From an uncultured Bacteroides sp. (lineage in GTDB: Bacteria > Bacteroidota > Bacteroidia > Bacteroidales > Bacteroidaceae): 64,000 bases of DNA. The stretch covers positions 109,406 to 173,405 of the forward strand of contig CANSEY010000006.1 of assembly GCA_947646015.1 (NCBI GenBank). The letters run 5' to 3'. The notes under the pieces were generated by a model. The model was not told where the DNA came from. It saw nothing but the letters and a program-made list of their open reading frames with translations, and did not search any database. Position numbers and translations under genes: made by a program. This document shows, one piece after another, positions 8,518 to 17,737 of the stretch; within the stretch, counting starts at the first letter, position 1; the number at the start of each line of letters is the position of its first letter.

Positions 8518-9627
8518 ATGATGATGAAGAGAGAGTTACACACATTTATTATTGGCAGTGTGTTGTTTTTTACCGCATGCGGGGATAAACAGGAATCAGA
8601 GCAAAAAAGTGGCTATCGTATACAAGGTGACACGGTCTATATTGCAGATCCTCTTTTACTTGAAAAAATCAAAGTATCAGTGTCTGAACTGAAACCCTAT
8701 TCCAAGAAGGTGATAACGTCCGGTGTGGTGCGTCCCATTCCTCCCCGTTATGCTTATGTTGCTCCTCCATTTGCAGGGAGAGTCACAAAATCTTATGTGC
8801 GTATCGGACAGTCGGTACGTCAGGGAACACCTTTATTTGAAATCAGTTCCCCCGACTTTACTTCTGCACAAAAGGAATACTTTCAGGCACTTTCGTCCAG
8901 GGAACTTGCTAAAAAAGATTTGAAACGCAAAGAAGATCTGATAAGGAATGGTGTCAGTTCGCAAAGAGAACTGGAAGAAGCCCAGAATGCTTTATTGATA
9001 GCAGATAAGGAGTTTGAAAACGCCTCTGCCGCATTGCGGGTATATCAGGTGGACAATCTGGCGGAAATGATATTGGGGCAACCGATGATTGTTCGTTCTC
9101 CTATTCCCGGGGAAGTGATAAAGGATAATATCGTAACAGGGCAATATCTGAAAGACGATACCGAACCGATAGCTATTGTTGCCGACCTGTCTAAGGTATG
9201 GATTGCGGCTCAGGTAAAGGAGAAAGATATCCGGTTTATAAATGAAGGCAGTAATCTGGATATTGAAATTTCGGCATTGCCCGGTACGGTTATTAAAGGC
9301 AATGTGTATCATGTAGAGGAGGAGGTAGACGAGGAAACCCGGTCCATTCAGGTACTTTCGATCTGTGATAATTTGAACGGACATCTGAAGCTGGGGATGT
9401 ACACTACTGTCCACTTTCTGAGTGTTCCGGTCAGACAAATTCAAATCCCGGAGAAAGCGTTACTGCAGGGCGAAAAGGATAGCTATGTATTTGTGCAGAT
9501 TGCTCCGTTGGTTTTCGTACGGACGTCGGTGACAGTGGAGACAACAGAAAACGGAATAGCGGTGATCAGCGAAGGATTGCGTCCCGGAGATAAGATAATC
9601 AGTGAAGGAGGATATTATTTAAAGTAA
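8518..9627 (+). CDS. RND efflux periplasmic adaptor (CzcB/CusB type), lipoprotein
   Basis: A 369-residue membrane-fusion protein that links the RND pump in the inner membrane to the TolC-like channel. The signal peptide ends in a lipobox (FFTAC, Cys about residue 21), so it is lipid-anchored in the periplasm. Family landmarks: RYAYVAPPFAGRVTKSYVRIGQSV (first lipoyl half), a helical hairpin about 115-175 (SSRELAKKDLKRKEDL ... LEEAQNALL), IRSPIPGE-type second lipoyl half (VRSPIPGEVIKD), then the beta-barrel and membrane-proximal domains ending LRPGDKIISEGGYYLK. Three ATGs occur in tandem at 8518, 8521 and 8524; the first is reported. The stop is 6 bp before the pump gene, so they are in one operon. 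Confidence 0.9.
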   Translation: MMMKRELHTFIIGSVLFFTACGDKQESEQKSGYRIQGDTVYIADPLLLEKIKVSVSELKPYSKKVITSGVVRPIPPRYAYVAPPFAGRVTKSYVRIGQSVRQGTPLFEISSPDFTSAQKEYFQALSSRELAKKDLKRKEDLIRNGVSSQRELEEAQNALLIADKEFENASAALRVYQVDNLAEMILGQPMIVRSPIPGEVIKDNIVTGQYLKDDTEPIAIVADLSKVWIAAQVKEKDIRFINEGSNLDIEISALPGTVIKGNVYHVEEEVDEETRSIQVLSICDNLNGHLKLGMYTTVHFLSVPVRQIQIPEKALLQGEKDSYVFVQIAPLVFVRTSVTVETTENGIAVISEGLRPGDKIISEGGYYLK

Positions 9628-9633
9628 GAAATT

Positions 9634-12600
9634 ATGAAGAAGGAATTAATGCTTTCAATTATACAAAAAAGATGGGTAATGCTTTGCCTGTTTGTGATGA
9701 TGTGTATCTTTGGATATTACTCATGGAAACAGCTTTCGATAGAAGCATATCCGGATATTGCAGATGTCACTTCCCAGGTGGTCACTCAAGTTCCCGGACT
9801 GGCTGCGGAGGAAGTGGAACAGCAGATAACCATTCCTTTGGAACGCGCTATTAATGGGCTGCCCGGTATGCACGTCATGCGGAGTAAGAGTACATTCGGG
9901 CTGTCAATGATTACCATTGTCTTTAAGGACGGGACAGAGGACTACTGGAGCCGCCAGCGCGTACAGGAAAGATTGAATGAAGTAGAACTGCCTTATGGAG
10001 CTGTTCCGGGACTTGATCCGCTGACATCTCCCGTAGGAGAAGTGTACCGTTATATCATAGAAAGTGACCAGCACTCATTACGCGAATTAACCGACCTTCA
10101 GAACTGGGTAATTATTCCCCGTATCAAGGAAGTGTCGGGAGTGGCTGATGTAACCAATTTCGGTGGGATCACTACTCAGTTCCAGGTTGAAGTAGATCCG
10201 TCCAAACTGGAACAATATAATTTATCTCTCAGCCAGGTTGTTGAAGCCATTGAGAATAACAATGCCAATGTGGGGGGAAGCGTGTTGAATCGTGGTGACT
10301 TGGGTTATGTGGTACGGGGAATTGGATTAATCGGAAATTTGGACGATTTGGGACATATTGTAGTGAGTACTACTTCCGGAGTTCCTGTCTTTCTGAATGA
10401 TATAGGTTCTTTGAAGTATGGAAATCTTGAAAGAAAGGGAGTGCTGGGATATACGGACCGTACCCGCAACTACTCTGAGAGTCTGGAAGGAATTGTACTC
10501 CTTCTGAAACATGAGAATCCGTCTAAAGTACTGGAAGATATTCATGTGGCAGTTGATGAGTTAAATAATGAGACATTGCCGGAAGGAGTGAGGATACATA
10601 CTTTTCTGGATCGTACCAACTTGGTGGATACTACTTTGAGTACCGTATCCCATACCTTGCTGATGGGTATGGCTTTGGTGGTTCTTGTGCTTATTCTGTT
10701 TCTAGGCAACTGGCGTGGTGCATTATTGGTATCTATAACGATTCCTGTGTCATTGCTTATCGCTTTTATTCTTATGCATCTGACGGATATTCCGGCTAAC
10801 CTTCTGTCGCTTGGTGCTATTGATTTCGGTATTATTGTGGACGGTGCTATCGTTATGCTGGAAACGATCCTTAAGAAACGTGAGGATAATCCCAAACAAT
10901 ATCTCGAAGAAAAAAGCATGGCGCAACGCGCCAAAGAAGTGGGTCGGCCTATTCTTTTCTCAACCATTGTCATTATTACGGCATACCTTCCGCTGTTTGC
11001 CTTTGAACGTGTTGAACGCAAACTTTTTACTCCAATGGCATTTACGATGAGCTATGCAATGATTGGAGCACTGTTGGTTGCGCTCTTATTGATTCCGGGA
11101 CTTGCCTATGCAATCTATCGTAAACCACATAAAATATATAAGAATAAATGGCTGGACAGACTAAAGGATAAATACATTCGTACCATTACAAGATTTCTGG
11201 AAGCTCCCTTAAAAGCCATCATTCCATCAGGACTGATTCTGACAGCGGGGATCGTGTTGAGTGTTGTCGTAGGAAAAGACTTCCTTCCGGAGCTAGATGA
11301 AGGTTCGATATGGTTACAGGTTAATCTGCCACCCGGAATTTCCGTAGAAAAGTCACGGGAGTTATCCGATACTTTGCGTGCCCGTACGATGAAGTATTCC
11401 GAAGTAACTTATATTATGGTACAGGCGGGAAGGAATGACGACGGAACTGATCCGTTCACCCCTTCACATTTTGAAGTGTCCATCGGTATTAAGCCTTATG
11501 ATGAATGGCCGAAAGGAAAAACTAAAAAGGATTTGATTCATGAACTGGAAGAAGAATATAAGTTACTTCCCGGTTTTAAAGTAGGATTTAGCCAACCTAT
11601 GATAGACGGGGTGATGGATAAGATAGCCGGGGCCCATAGTGAACTGGTGGTGAAAGTATATGGCGAAGATTTTCGTGAAACACGTCGTATTGCCGAAGAA
11701 ATAACCAGGGCATTAGGAACTGTGCGAGGGGCTGTTGATCTGGATATTGATCAGGAACCACCCTTGCCACAGTTACAGATCAGTATGAATCGTGATGCCA
11801 TAGCCCGTTACGGATTAAATGTATCCGATGTAGCGGATCTGATTGAAGTGGCTGTCGGAGGTAAAGCTATCGCACAACTTTATCAGGGTGACCGCCAGTA
11901 TGGCATCACCTGTAAGTATAAAGAGGAAGCGCGGAATACTCCGGAGAAAATAGCCGGACTTATGTTGACTTCTTCCACCGGTGCAAAGATACCTCTTTCT
12001 CAGGTTGCCGATGTCAGATTGAGTGTCGGCGAAAGTACGATTACCAGGGAAATGAACAGACGCCATTTGACGGTAAAGCTGAATTTGCGCGGTCGTGACC
12101 TGACATCTTTTCTGAATGAAGCCCAGAATACGATCAATGAGAAAGTACATTATGACAAGAATAAATATACCATCAAATGGGGAGGGGCCTTCGAAAATCA
12201 AAAACGGGCTTATACACGTCTTGCTGTCATTATACCGCTGACACTGACAGGGATGTTTATACTGCTTTATGTCACGTTCGGGAAGTTCCGGCAGGCAGGA
12301 CTGGTATTGGCTATTGTTCCTCTGGCACTTTTCGGAGGTATGCTTGCTCTTAATGTGCGTGGTATGACGCTGAATGTATCTTCTGCCGTAGGATTTATAG
12401 CGATGTTCGGGCTTTCCATACAAAATGGAATTATCATGGTATCGCAGGTCAATGGGCTGCGCAGGGGAGGAATGGAACTCCGGAAATCGGTCATAGAAGG
12501 GGCACGCCAGCGTTTCCGACCTATTCTGATGACTTCGATCACTACGATACTCGGACTTTTCCCGGCTTCGTTGGCAACCGGAATCGGTAGTGACGTACAG

Positions 12601-12741
12601 CGTCCGCTGGCAACAGTGATTGTGTATGGATTGATGTTTTCAACCCTTATCTCTATGTTTCTGCTTCCGGCTTTCTATTATCTGGTTGAGAACAATGTTT
12701 TAAATAAAAAGAAGAACGATGAAAAAGAATATACGATATAA
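9634..12741 (+). CDS. Heavy-metal efflux RND transporter, CzcA family
   Basis: A 1,035-residue proton-driven RND pump of the inner membrane. The heavy-metal (HME) subclass is indicated by DFGIIVDGAIVMLE with D397, D403 and E410, the charged TM4 triad of CzcA-type proteins. Other landmarks: the N-terminal helix RWVMLCLFVMMCIFGYYSW, EAYPDIADV, PGLAAEEVEQQITIPLE, GRPILFSTIVIITAYLPLF, and the C-terminal copy GLSIQNGIIMVSQVNGLR and RFRPILMTSITTILGLFPA. The substrate (Zn/Co/Cd/Ni versus Cu/Ag) cannot be fixed by eye. It overlaps the following outer-membrane gene by 23 bp, which implies translational coupling. Confidence 0.93.
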   Translation: MKKELMLSIIQKRWVMLCLFVMMCIFGYYSWKQLSIEAYPDIADVTSQVVTQVPGLAAEEVEQQITIPLERAINGLPGMHVMRSKSTFGLSMITIVFKDGTEDYWSRQRVQERLNEVELPYGAVPGLDPLTSPVGEVYRYIIESDQHSLRELTDLQNWVIIPRIKEVSGVADVTNFGGITTQFQVEVDPSKLEQYNLSLSQVVEAIENNNANVGGSVLNRGDLGYVVRGIGLIGNLDDLGHIVVSTTSGVPVFLNDIGSLKYGNLERKGVLGYTDRTRNYSESLEGIVLLLKHENPSKVLEDIHVAVDELNNETLPEGVRIHTFLDRTNLVDTTLSTVSHTLLMGMALVVLVLILFLGNWRGALLVSITIPVSLLIAFILMHLTDIPANLLSLGAIDFGIIVDGAIVMLETILKKREDNPKQYLEEKSMAQRAKEVGRPILFSTIVIITAYLPLFAFERVERKLFTPMAFTMSYAMIGALLVALLLIPGLAYAIYRKPHKIYKNKWLDRLKDKYIRTITRFLEAPLKAIIPSGLILTAGIVLSVVVGKDFLPELDEGSIWLQVNLPPGISVEKSRELSDTLRARTMKYSEVTYIMVQAGRNDDGTDPFTPSHFEVSIGIKPYDEWPKGKTKKDLIHELEEEYKLLPGFKVGFSQPMIDGVMDKIAGAHSELVVKVYGEDFRETRRIAEEITRALGTVRGAVDLDIDQEPPLPQLQISMNRDAIARYGLNVSDVADLIEVAVGGKAIAQLYQGDRQYGITCKYKEEARNTPEKIAGLMLTSSTGAKIPLSQVADVRLSVGESTITREMNRRHLTVKLNLRGRDLTSFLNEAQNTINEKVHYDKNKYTIKWGGAFENQKRAYTRLAVIIPLTLTGMFILLYVTFGKFRQAGLVLAIVPLALFGGMLALNVRGMTLNVSSAVGFIAMFGLSIQNGIIMVSQVNGLRRGGMELRKSVIEGARQRFRPILMTSITTILGLFPASLATGIGSDVQRPLATVIVYGLMFSTLISMFLLPAFYYLVENNVLNKKKNDEKEYTI

Positions 12742-13969
12742 TATAGTGCTCTTGCTGTTAATGGTGGAAGCCGTACTCATTCCGGCTTTTGCGCAAATGC
12801 CTGAAATAAAGCTGGGGCAGTCTATTTCTTTCGAAGAATATCTGAATCGGGTAGCGAAAAAGAACCTGAGTTATTTAGCCGAAAAACTCAATGTGAGTAT
12901 TGCTGATGCGGAAGTAATTGCCCGGAAAATCTTTCCGGATCCGGAGTTGGAATTTGAAGCAGGTAATGAGACTTTCTCGTTGGGAGTTTCCTATTCATTA
13001 GAAATGGGAAATAAAAGGGGAGCACGTATTAAGTTGGCGCGGACTCAGGCAGAATTGGAGAAACTGGTCCTGCAACAGGGCTTTCAGGATTTGAGGGCGG
13101 AGGCTGCCGACCTTTTTCTAGAAGCAATTCTTCAGCGCGAATTACTTGAAGTACAGAAAAGTTCTTATGAGTATATGTATCAGCTGAGTCAGTCAGATAG
13201 TTTACGTTATGTTTCGGGAGAGATTACGGAGAATGATGTCCGGCAGTCAAAACTGGAAGCTGTCACCTTGCTTAATACTGTTTACAGTCAGGAGGCGGCT
13301 TATCATTCCGCTTTGGTTTTGTTGAATAAACACATGGGGATGAGTGCTGATACGCTTCATATCCCTTTGGGAAATTGGGAAGAGCTAAGCAGGGACTTTG
13401 CTCTGTCTGATTTGGTCAAAGCGGGACTGGATAATCGCATCGACCTGCTTGTTGCTCAAAAAAGTACTGAAGTTACTACCCGGGAATATAAACTGACGAG
13501 AGCGGAACGCAGACCCGATATCGGAGTATCTGTTTCTTATGAAAGAAACTGGAACGGCTTTCTTCCTCCGTCCCGTTCTGCTACTGCCGGTGTATCTGTT
13601 CCTCTGACATTCTCGAATATAAATAAAGGAGCTGTAAAAGCTGCAAAGTTTCGGATTGCCCAATCGGAGATAATGGAAAGAGATATGGAATTGCAGATAC
13701 AGGCAGAGATAACCCAGGCCTGGTTCAACTATGAGGCTGAAAAGAAAAAGATAGCTCAATATAAAGCCGGTGTACTTGAAGACTCGCAGAAGGTGCTCGA
13801 CGGAATGGTATATAAATACAAACGGGGAGAAACGAGTATTCTTGATGTACTGGTTGCCCAGCGTACTTATAATGAAGTGCAACAGGAGTATCTGGAAACA
13901 ATGAAAGGATATGCCGCTTCACTAGTAGCATTGGAAAGTGCTTGTGGTATATGGGATATATGCTTTTAA
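12719..13969 (+). CDS. Outer-membrane efflux channel (TolC/CzcC family)
   Basis: A 416-residue outer-membrane efflux protein completing the tripartite pump. A signal peptide (MKKNIRYNIVLLLLMVEAVLIPAFA) is followed by the family start SFEEYLNRVAKKNLSYLAEKLNVSIADAEV. Two OEP repeats of long amphipathic helices follow, with LGVSYSLEMGNKRGARIKLAR in the first and GVSVPLTFSNINKGAVKAAKFRIAQSE in the second, the usual beta-strand/helix boundaries. It starts inside the pump gene. A long hairpin terminator follows the stop at once, so the operon is exactly three genes. Confidence 0.9.
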   Translation: MKKNIRYNIVLLLLMVEAVLIPAFAQMPEIKLGQSISFEEYLNRVAKKNLSYLAEKLNVSIADAEVIARKIFPDPELEFEAGNETFSLGVSYSLEMGNKRGARIKLARTQAELEKLVLQQGFQDLRAEAADLFLEAILQRELLEVQKSSYEYMYQLSQSDSLRYVSGEITENDVRQSKLEAVTLLNTVYSQEAAYHSALVLLNKHMGMSADTLHIPLGNWEELSRDFALSDLVKAGLDNRIDLLVAQKSTEVTTREYKLTRAERRPDIGVSVSYERNWNGFLPPSRSATAGVSVPLTFSNINKGAVKAAKFRIAQSEIMERDMELQIQAEITQAWFNYEAEKKKIAQYKAGVLEDSQKVLDGMVYKYKRGETSILDVLVAQRTYNEVQQEYLETMKGYAASLVALESACGIWDICF

Positions 13970-13974
13970 CAGTT

Positions 13975-14020
13975 AAATATCCGGCTTTACTATTGTGAAT
14001 TGCAGCAAAGCCGGATATTT
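13975..14020 (+). terminator. Hairpin closing the efflux operon
   Basis: Perfect 14-bp arms AAATATCCGGCTTT (13975-13988) and AAAGCCGGATATTT (14007-14020) around an 18-nt loop, starting 5 bp after the stop. No T-tract follows, so it may act as an mRNA 3' stabiliser or processing end as much as an intrinsic terminator. Confidence 0.65.
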
Positions 14021-14054
14021 GTATGGTTACCAGTCAGCGGTTTCACGCTTTATG

Positions 14055-14162
14055 TTAAATCATTGTGCGATATTCCTCCTGTTTTTTCTTAGGGAGTTTT
14101 TTGATCACTTCTTCCACAGAGTGGTCAATAAGTTCTTTGATAAGTTTGTCACTCAGGTTTAT
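14055..14162 (-). pseudogene. Short minus-strand coding remnant of unknown family
   Basis: On the minus strand an open run ends at TAA (14057-14055) and reads NLSDKLIKELIDHSVEEVIK then KLPKKKQEEYRTMI, a credible amphipathic, basic protein segment. Upstream in the same frame, after one in-frame TAA at 14165-14163, it continues as DTVVRIKVRKTDK. There is no ATG in frame. It looks like a small gene broken by a stop, or a 33-residue protein from a non-ATG start. I do not recognise the family. The rest of the gap between the efflux hairpin and the GNAT gene holds only the promoter at 14247. Confidence 0.3.
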
Positions 14163-14246
14163 TTACTTATCTGTTTTCCGAACTTTAATCCGTACTACTG
14201 TGTCATTTTGACGAGACTGGACAATGTTTTATTACTTTCGATTGTG

Positions 14247-14254
14247 TATCTTTG
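14247..14254 (+). promoter_or_regulatory. -7 box of the GNAT-YoaP gene
   Basis: TATCTTTG matches the Bacteroides -7 consensus. It lies inside the longest open frame (from 14224), which rules out that start and leaves 14266 or 14305. No clear -33 TTTG is seen 19-20 bp upstream. Confidence 0.65.
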
Positions 14255-14304
14255 CTGTAGTTAAAATGGACAACCGGAATTTATATACTAATAAACAGAA
14301 TATT

Positions 14305-15072
14305 ATGGAAGCGAAGTATATCACTCTGACTAAAGAGAATATCGAAAAAGAACATATTTGCTGTGCTTTCTCCGATAAGAAATGCAAGGATAGCTATGAG
14401 TTGAAAAAGACATGGCTGAAAAATGAGTTTGAGAATGGCTATGTTTTCAGACGGCTTGACGAACGTGCAAAAGTATTTATAGAATATGGGCCTGCCGAAA
14501 AAGCTTGGGTTCCGGTTAATGCACCTAACTATTTAATGATAAACTGTTTTTGGGTTTCAGGAAAATATAAAGGATGCGGGCATGGCAAAGCACTATTACA
14601 GTCTGCTGTCGAGGATGCCAAAGCACAGGGTAGGGATGGCTTGGTGACTGTGGTCGGTACCTCTAAATTTCATTTTATGGGTGATGCGAAATGGTTATTA
14701 CGTCAGGGGTTTGAGACGATAGAAAAACTACCCTATGGTTTCAGTCTTTTGGCTTTGAAGATAAATCCGGCAGCTCCTGATCCGTCATTCAATGGAACAG
14801 TATCAAGTGGAGAATGTGAGGAAAAAGAAGGTGTAGTCGTTTATTATACACATCGTTGTCCGTTTGCAGAGTTTCATGTCCGTAATTCTTTAGTGGGTGT
14901 GACTGAGAACAAAGGTATTCCATTGAAGATAGTCAGATTGGAAACGATGGCACAAGCACAAAATGCACCTACACCTGCTACTATCTTTTCTCTTTTCTAT
15001 AAAGGAAAGTTTGTAACGACGGATTTGAGTGCATGTATGGAGCAACGGTTTGATAAAGCGTTGGGATTATAA
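14305..15072 (+). CDS. GNAT acetyltransferase fused to a YoaP-like C-terminal domain
   Basis: 255 residues from MEAKYITLTKENIEKEH. The frame is open further upstream, but the promoter at 14247 excludes the earliest start; the in-frame ATG at 14266 remains possible. The N-terminal half is a GNAT fold with the acetyl-CoA loop in SGKYKGCGHGKALLQSAVED (R/Q-x-x-G-x-G/A type) and YLMINCFWV before it. The C-terminal part (about 175-255) has VVVYYTHRCPFAEFHV and APTPATIFSLFYKGKFVTTDL, thioredoxin-like in layout and matching the YoaP domain found behind such GNATs. The substrate is unknown. Monocistronic. Confidence 0.75.
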   Translation: MEAKYITLTKENIEKEHICCAFSDKKCKDSYELKKTWLKNEFENGYVFRRLDERAKVFIEYGPAEKAWVPVNAPNYLMINCFWVSGKYKGCGHGKALLQSAVEDAKAQGRDGLVTVVGTSKFHFMGDAKWLLRQGFETIEKLPYGFSLLALKINPAAPDPSFNGTVSSGECEEKEGVVVYYTHRCPFAEFHVRNSLVGVTENKGIPLKIVRLETMAQAQNAPTPATIFSLFYKGKFVTTDLSACMEQRFDKALGL

Positions 15073-15450
15073 TCTTTCTTATTACAGTATGTGTTTCTCT
15101 TTTTTGATTTTCTGTTTTTGTGCTGTTTTGCTCTGATGAGTGTGGCGGGTTAATAATTGTCTGGTGTTTATTTAGACTGGTCGGTTCGATTTTTCATGTG
15201 CTGCTCTGATCTTATGCAGATTCCTTAATAGAATCGGCAGTTTATTTGTATGTTGAGATGTTTTGTTTTATGTATGTGACATATGCTTGATTTTTAGTAT
15301 TTTATTGTATGTGGTTGGTGGGGAAGACTTGATGGCTCTTGACTTTTATAATCACTAACTTTTCTTATTTTAGTTCATTCAAATATGTTCAATTCTTGCA
15401 TTTTATGAAACTATGTTTTACTTTTGGGGAGTAAAATCATTGGGATTATA
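15073..15450. other. 378-bp intergenic region before the AraC-type regulator
   Basis: AT-rich and T-rich on the plus strand. Apart from the promoter at 15396-15426 I see no gene, strong hairpin or repeat in it. Confidence 0.6.
15396..15426 (+). promoter_or_regulatory. Promoter of the membrane AraC-type regulator
   Basis: TTG (15396-15398) and TACTTTTG (15419-15426, fits TAnnTTTG) are 20 bp apart. The -7 box overlaps the TTG codon at 15424 that would otherwise extend the ORF, so translation must begin at the ATG at 15451. Confidence 0.65.
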
Positions 15451-17220
15451 ATGAAAAGTATTCGCTCGGTTATTTGTTTTTGTTTGTTTTTGTTTGTGTT
15501 TAACCAGCTCCTTTTCGCCGACAAAACTATAGAGAATGATTCGCTATATACCAGTGAGTATATAAGTCGAATTTATATGGCAGAACCTGAACGGGCTTTA
15601 AGTTTGTTGGATGGAGCTGAAAGTAAGAAGACTATCCCTCTGCGTATTATACATGAATTACGCAGCAGGGTTTATCGTAATATGTATATGACTAAACTGG
15701 CTTTTTTGTATGCCAAAAAGTCTTATTTGCTGGATTCCGTTTCTCAGAAAGATCCTAAGCACTTGTTGACCATGACTGTCGACCTGGCAGAATTAGCAGT
15801 GCTTATGAGTGACCATAAAGAGAGTATGAGGTATGCTCTTGATGGTATCAAGCTAGCACAAAAAGAAAAGGATAAAGGGGCTGAAAGTAAGCTGTTGTTT
15901 TGCATTGGTGAAAATAAATGGCAATTGTCTTTCAAAGAGGAGGCATATGACTATTTTGACAAAGCTATCAAATTGCTTCAAGGTACAAGTTCCAAATTGG
16001 AAATGGCTATGCTTTCATACTTTTATGGGATGAAAATGGATTATCTGCTCAATGATTCCCGTAGTAAAGAAGCATTGGAGGTTGGGTTGAAGCGCGAAAA
16101 GCTACTTAAAGATATAGCTAAATTACCGGAAAAAACAAAAGGCTTTCTTGATCTGCAATATACTTACTTGTATGCAAAAATGTCGTATATCTGCTATCTG
16201 GAAGGAAAGTATGATCAGGCGGAAAAATATTATCAACAATATTTGTCAACAGAGAATTCACAGACACCGGATGGAAAAACCTATGCGATACCTTATCTGC
16301 TAGTGTCTAAACAATATCAGAAAGTCGTTGATCAATGTCAGGATTTTAAGAAATTGATGCAAGAGCAGGATACTGTCAACTTGCAGTATATTAGTATCCT
16401 TCAGAAAGAGGTGAAAGCTTATAAAGGCTTGAAGGATTTTGAAAAAGTAGCAGCATTACGTGAGTCTATTATTTCTATTATTGATGGTATTAACAGCAAG
16501 GATAAGCAGAATGCGGCTTTGGAATTAAATGCTATTCATAAAGCTGACGAGCAGGAAGAATATATTGCCGAACAGACTTTACAGTTAAGAATCAGAAACA
16601 TATCACTTGCTTTTTTGGGATGTGTCACTTGTCTCATTTTATTTGTGCTATGGCGGATTTGGCGTCATACGATTATTGTTAAATATAAAAACAAAATGCT
16701 GGCAAAGTTTATCAATGAGAAACTGGCTGGAAAAGTAGAGAACAAACAATTATTCATAGATGGAGATGCGGAAGATCCGATAGCTGTTCCATTGGACTTG
16801 GAACCGGAAACTGGCTTTTCCGAAAAAGACGATTTATCTCCGGATGAAGTAGTGGAGAGTAGGGAGGAAGAGGATGAGAATAAGAAAATTTTCAAAGAAC
16901 TGAATCGTATTGTTGTTCAGGATCAGTTATATCTGTCTCCGGAATTGTCGAGAGAGGATCTGGCTCAGATTGTACATTTGAATAATGCGCGTTTCGCCCG
17001 GATGATCAAGGAAAACACCGGAACTAATTTCAACGGGTATATTAATGAACTTCGTATTAACTATGCGATTCAGTTATTGAAGCAACATCCCAATTATACC
17101 ATTCGTGCGATAGCTGATGAAGCCGGATTTAATAGTACGCCTATTCTGTACAGTATGTTCAAGAAAAAGACTGGTATGACTCCTTACGAATTTAAAAAAA
17201 CGCAGGAATCCTTAGGTTGA
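15451..17220 (+). CDS. Membrane-bound TPR/AraC-family transcriptional regulator
   Basis: 589 residues. An N-terminal signal-like segment (MKSIRSVICFCLFLFVFNQLLFA) leads into a periplasmic, helix-rich region with TPR-like repeats (about 30-370, e.g. KEEAYDYFDKAIKLLQG and GKYDQAEKYYQQYLS). A transmembrane helix (ISLAFLGCVTCLILFVLW, about 385-405) connects to a cytoplasmic C-terminal AraC DNA-binding domain (REDLAQIVHLNNARFARMIK ... RAIADEAGFNSTPILYSMFK, TGMTPYEF). This layout is common in Bacteroidetes, where the periplasmic part senses a signal and the AraC domain acts on nearby promoters. No target is obvious; neighbours are a GNAT gene and a DUF488 gene. Confidence 0.85.
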   Translation: MKSIRSVICFCLFLFVFNQLLFADKTIENDSLYTSEYISRIYMAEPERALSLLDGAESKKTIPLRIIHELRSRVYRNMYMTKLAFLYAKKSYLLDSVSQKDPKHLLTMTVDLAELAVLMSDHKESMRYALDGIKLAQKEKDKGAESKLLFCIGENKWQLSFKEEAYDYFDKAIKLLQGTSSKLEMAMLSYFYGMKMDYLLNDSRSKEALEVGLKREKLLKDIAKLPEKTKGFLDLQYTYLYAKMSYICYLEGKYDQAEKYYQQYLSTENSQTPDGKTYAIPYLLVSKQYQKVVDQCQDFKKLMQEQDTVNLQYISILQKEVKAYKGLKDFEKVAALRESIISIIDGINSKDKQNAALELNAIHKADEQEEYIAEQTLQLRIRNISLAFLGCVTCLILFVLWRIWRHTIIVKYKNKMLAKFINEKLAGKVENKQLFIDGDAEDPIAVPLDLEPETGFSEKDDLSPDEVVESREEEDENKKIFKELNRIVVQDQLYLSPELSREDLAQIVHLNNARFARMIKENTGTNFNGYINELRINYAIQLLKQHPNYTIRAIADEAGFNSTPILYSMFKKKTGMTPYEFKKTQESLG

Positions 17221-17290
17221 TTTTGGCTTTTTCGATAAACAATTTTCCGTTTTATCGGTTTATTCTTATGATAACTAAATATAAACGGAA

Positions 17291-17653
17291 ATGGTGCAAG
17301 TTAGGATAAAGCGAGTGTACGAAGACTTTTCAGAGACCGACGGATATCGGGTGCTGGTAGATAAACTCTGGCCACGTGGAATCAAAAAAGAATGGTTGAA
17401 ATATGATTACTGGGCAAAAGATATAACGCCTTCCGCAGCACTGCGCAGATGGTTTCATGAAGATATTCCGGGTCACTGGAATGATTTTGTCGTAATGTAT
17501 CAGAAGGAACTGGAAGCTTCTCAAGCTGTTGCCGATTTTCTGACTCTTATCAAACCTCATCCGGTGATCACTTTGCTTTATGCATCCAAAGAACCGGTTT
17601 ATAATCATGCCCGAATCCTTCGTGATTATTTGGAAATGCATCTGAAAGAGTGA
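17291..17653 (+). CDS. DUF488 family protein
   Basis: A 120-residue soluble protein with DUF488 marks: RIKRVYEDFSETDGYRVLVD, KLWPRGIKKEWLKYDYWAKD, LRRWFHEDIPGHWNDF, and VITLLYASKEPVYNHARIL. E. coli YeaO is a relative of known fold but unclear function. The start ATG at 17291 lies 70 bp after the AraC gene. It has no obvious partner; the menaquinone operon promoter follows. Confidence 0.85.
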   Translation: MVQVRIKRVYEDFSETDGYRVLVDKLWPRGIKKEWLKYDYWAKDITPSAALRRWFHEDIPGHWNDFVVMYQKELEASQAVADFLTLIKPHPVITLLYASKEPVYNHARILRDYLEMHLKE

Positions 17654-17704
17654 AATTAAAGTAATTTTTATCTCTTTCCGCTTTCAGTCGTTCACTCAAT
17701 TTCC

Positions 17705-17712
17705 TACCTTTG
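17705..17712 (+). promoter_or_regulatory. -7 box of the menaquinone operon
   Basis: TACCTTTG, a good -7 element, 25 bp before the first gene's ATG at 17738. At the -33 position only TTTC (17682-17685) is present. It is the only promoter-like element I see ahead of the whole HAD/men block. Confidence 0.65.
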
Positions 17713-17737
17713 TAATCTAAATCAAAATCGTGTGTCC

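Noticed and set aside
11815-12423. 202-residue minus-strand ORF
   Set aside because: Antisense shadow of the RND pump; rich in His, Arg and Tyr, with no family resemblance.
13995-14264. 89-residue plus-strand ORF
   Set aside because: Phe/Leu/Cys-rich shadow opposite the minus-strand remnant; it starts inside a terminator hairpin and ends over the GNAT promoter.
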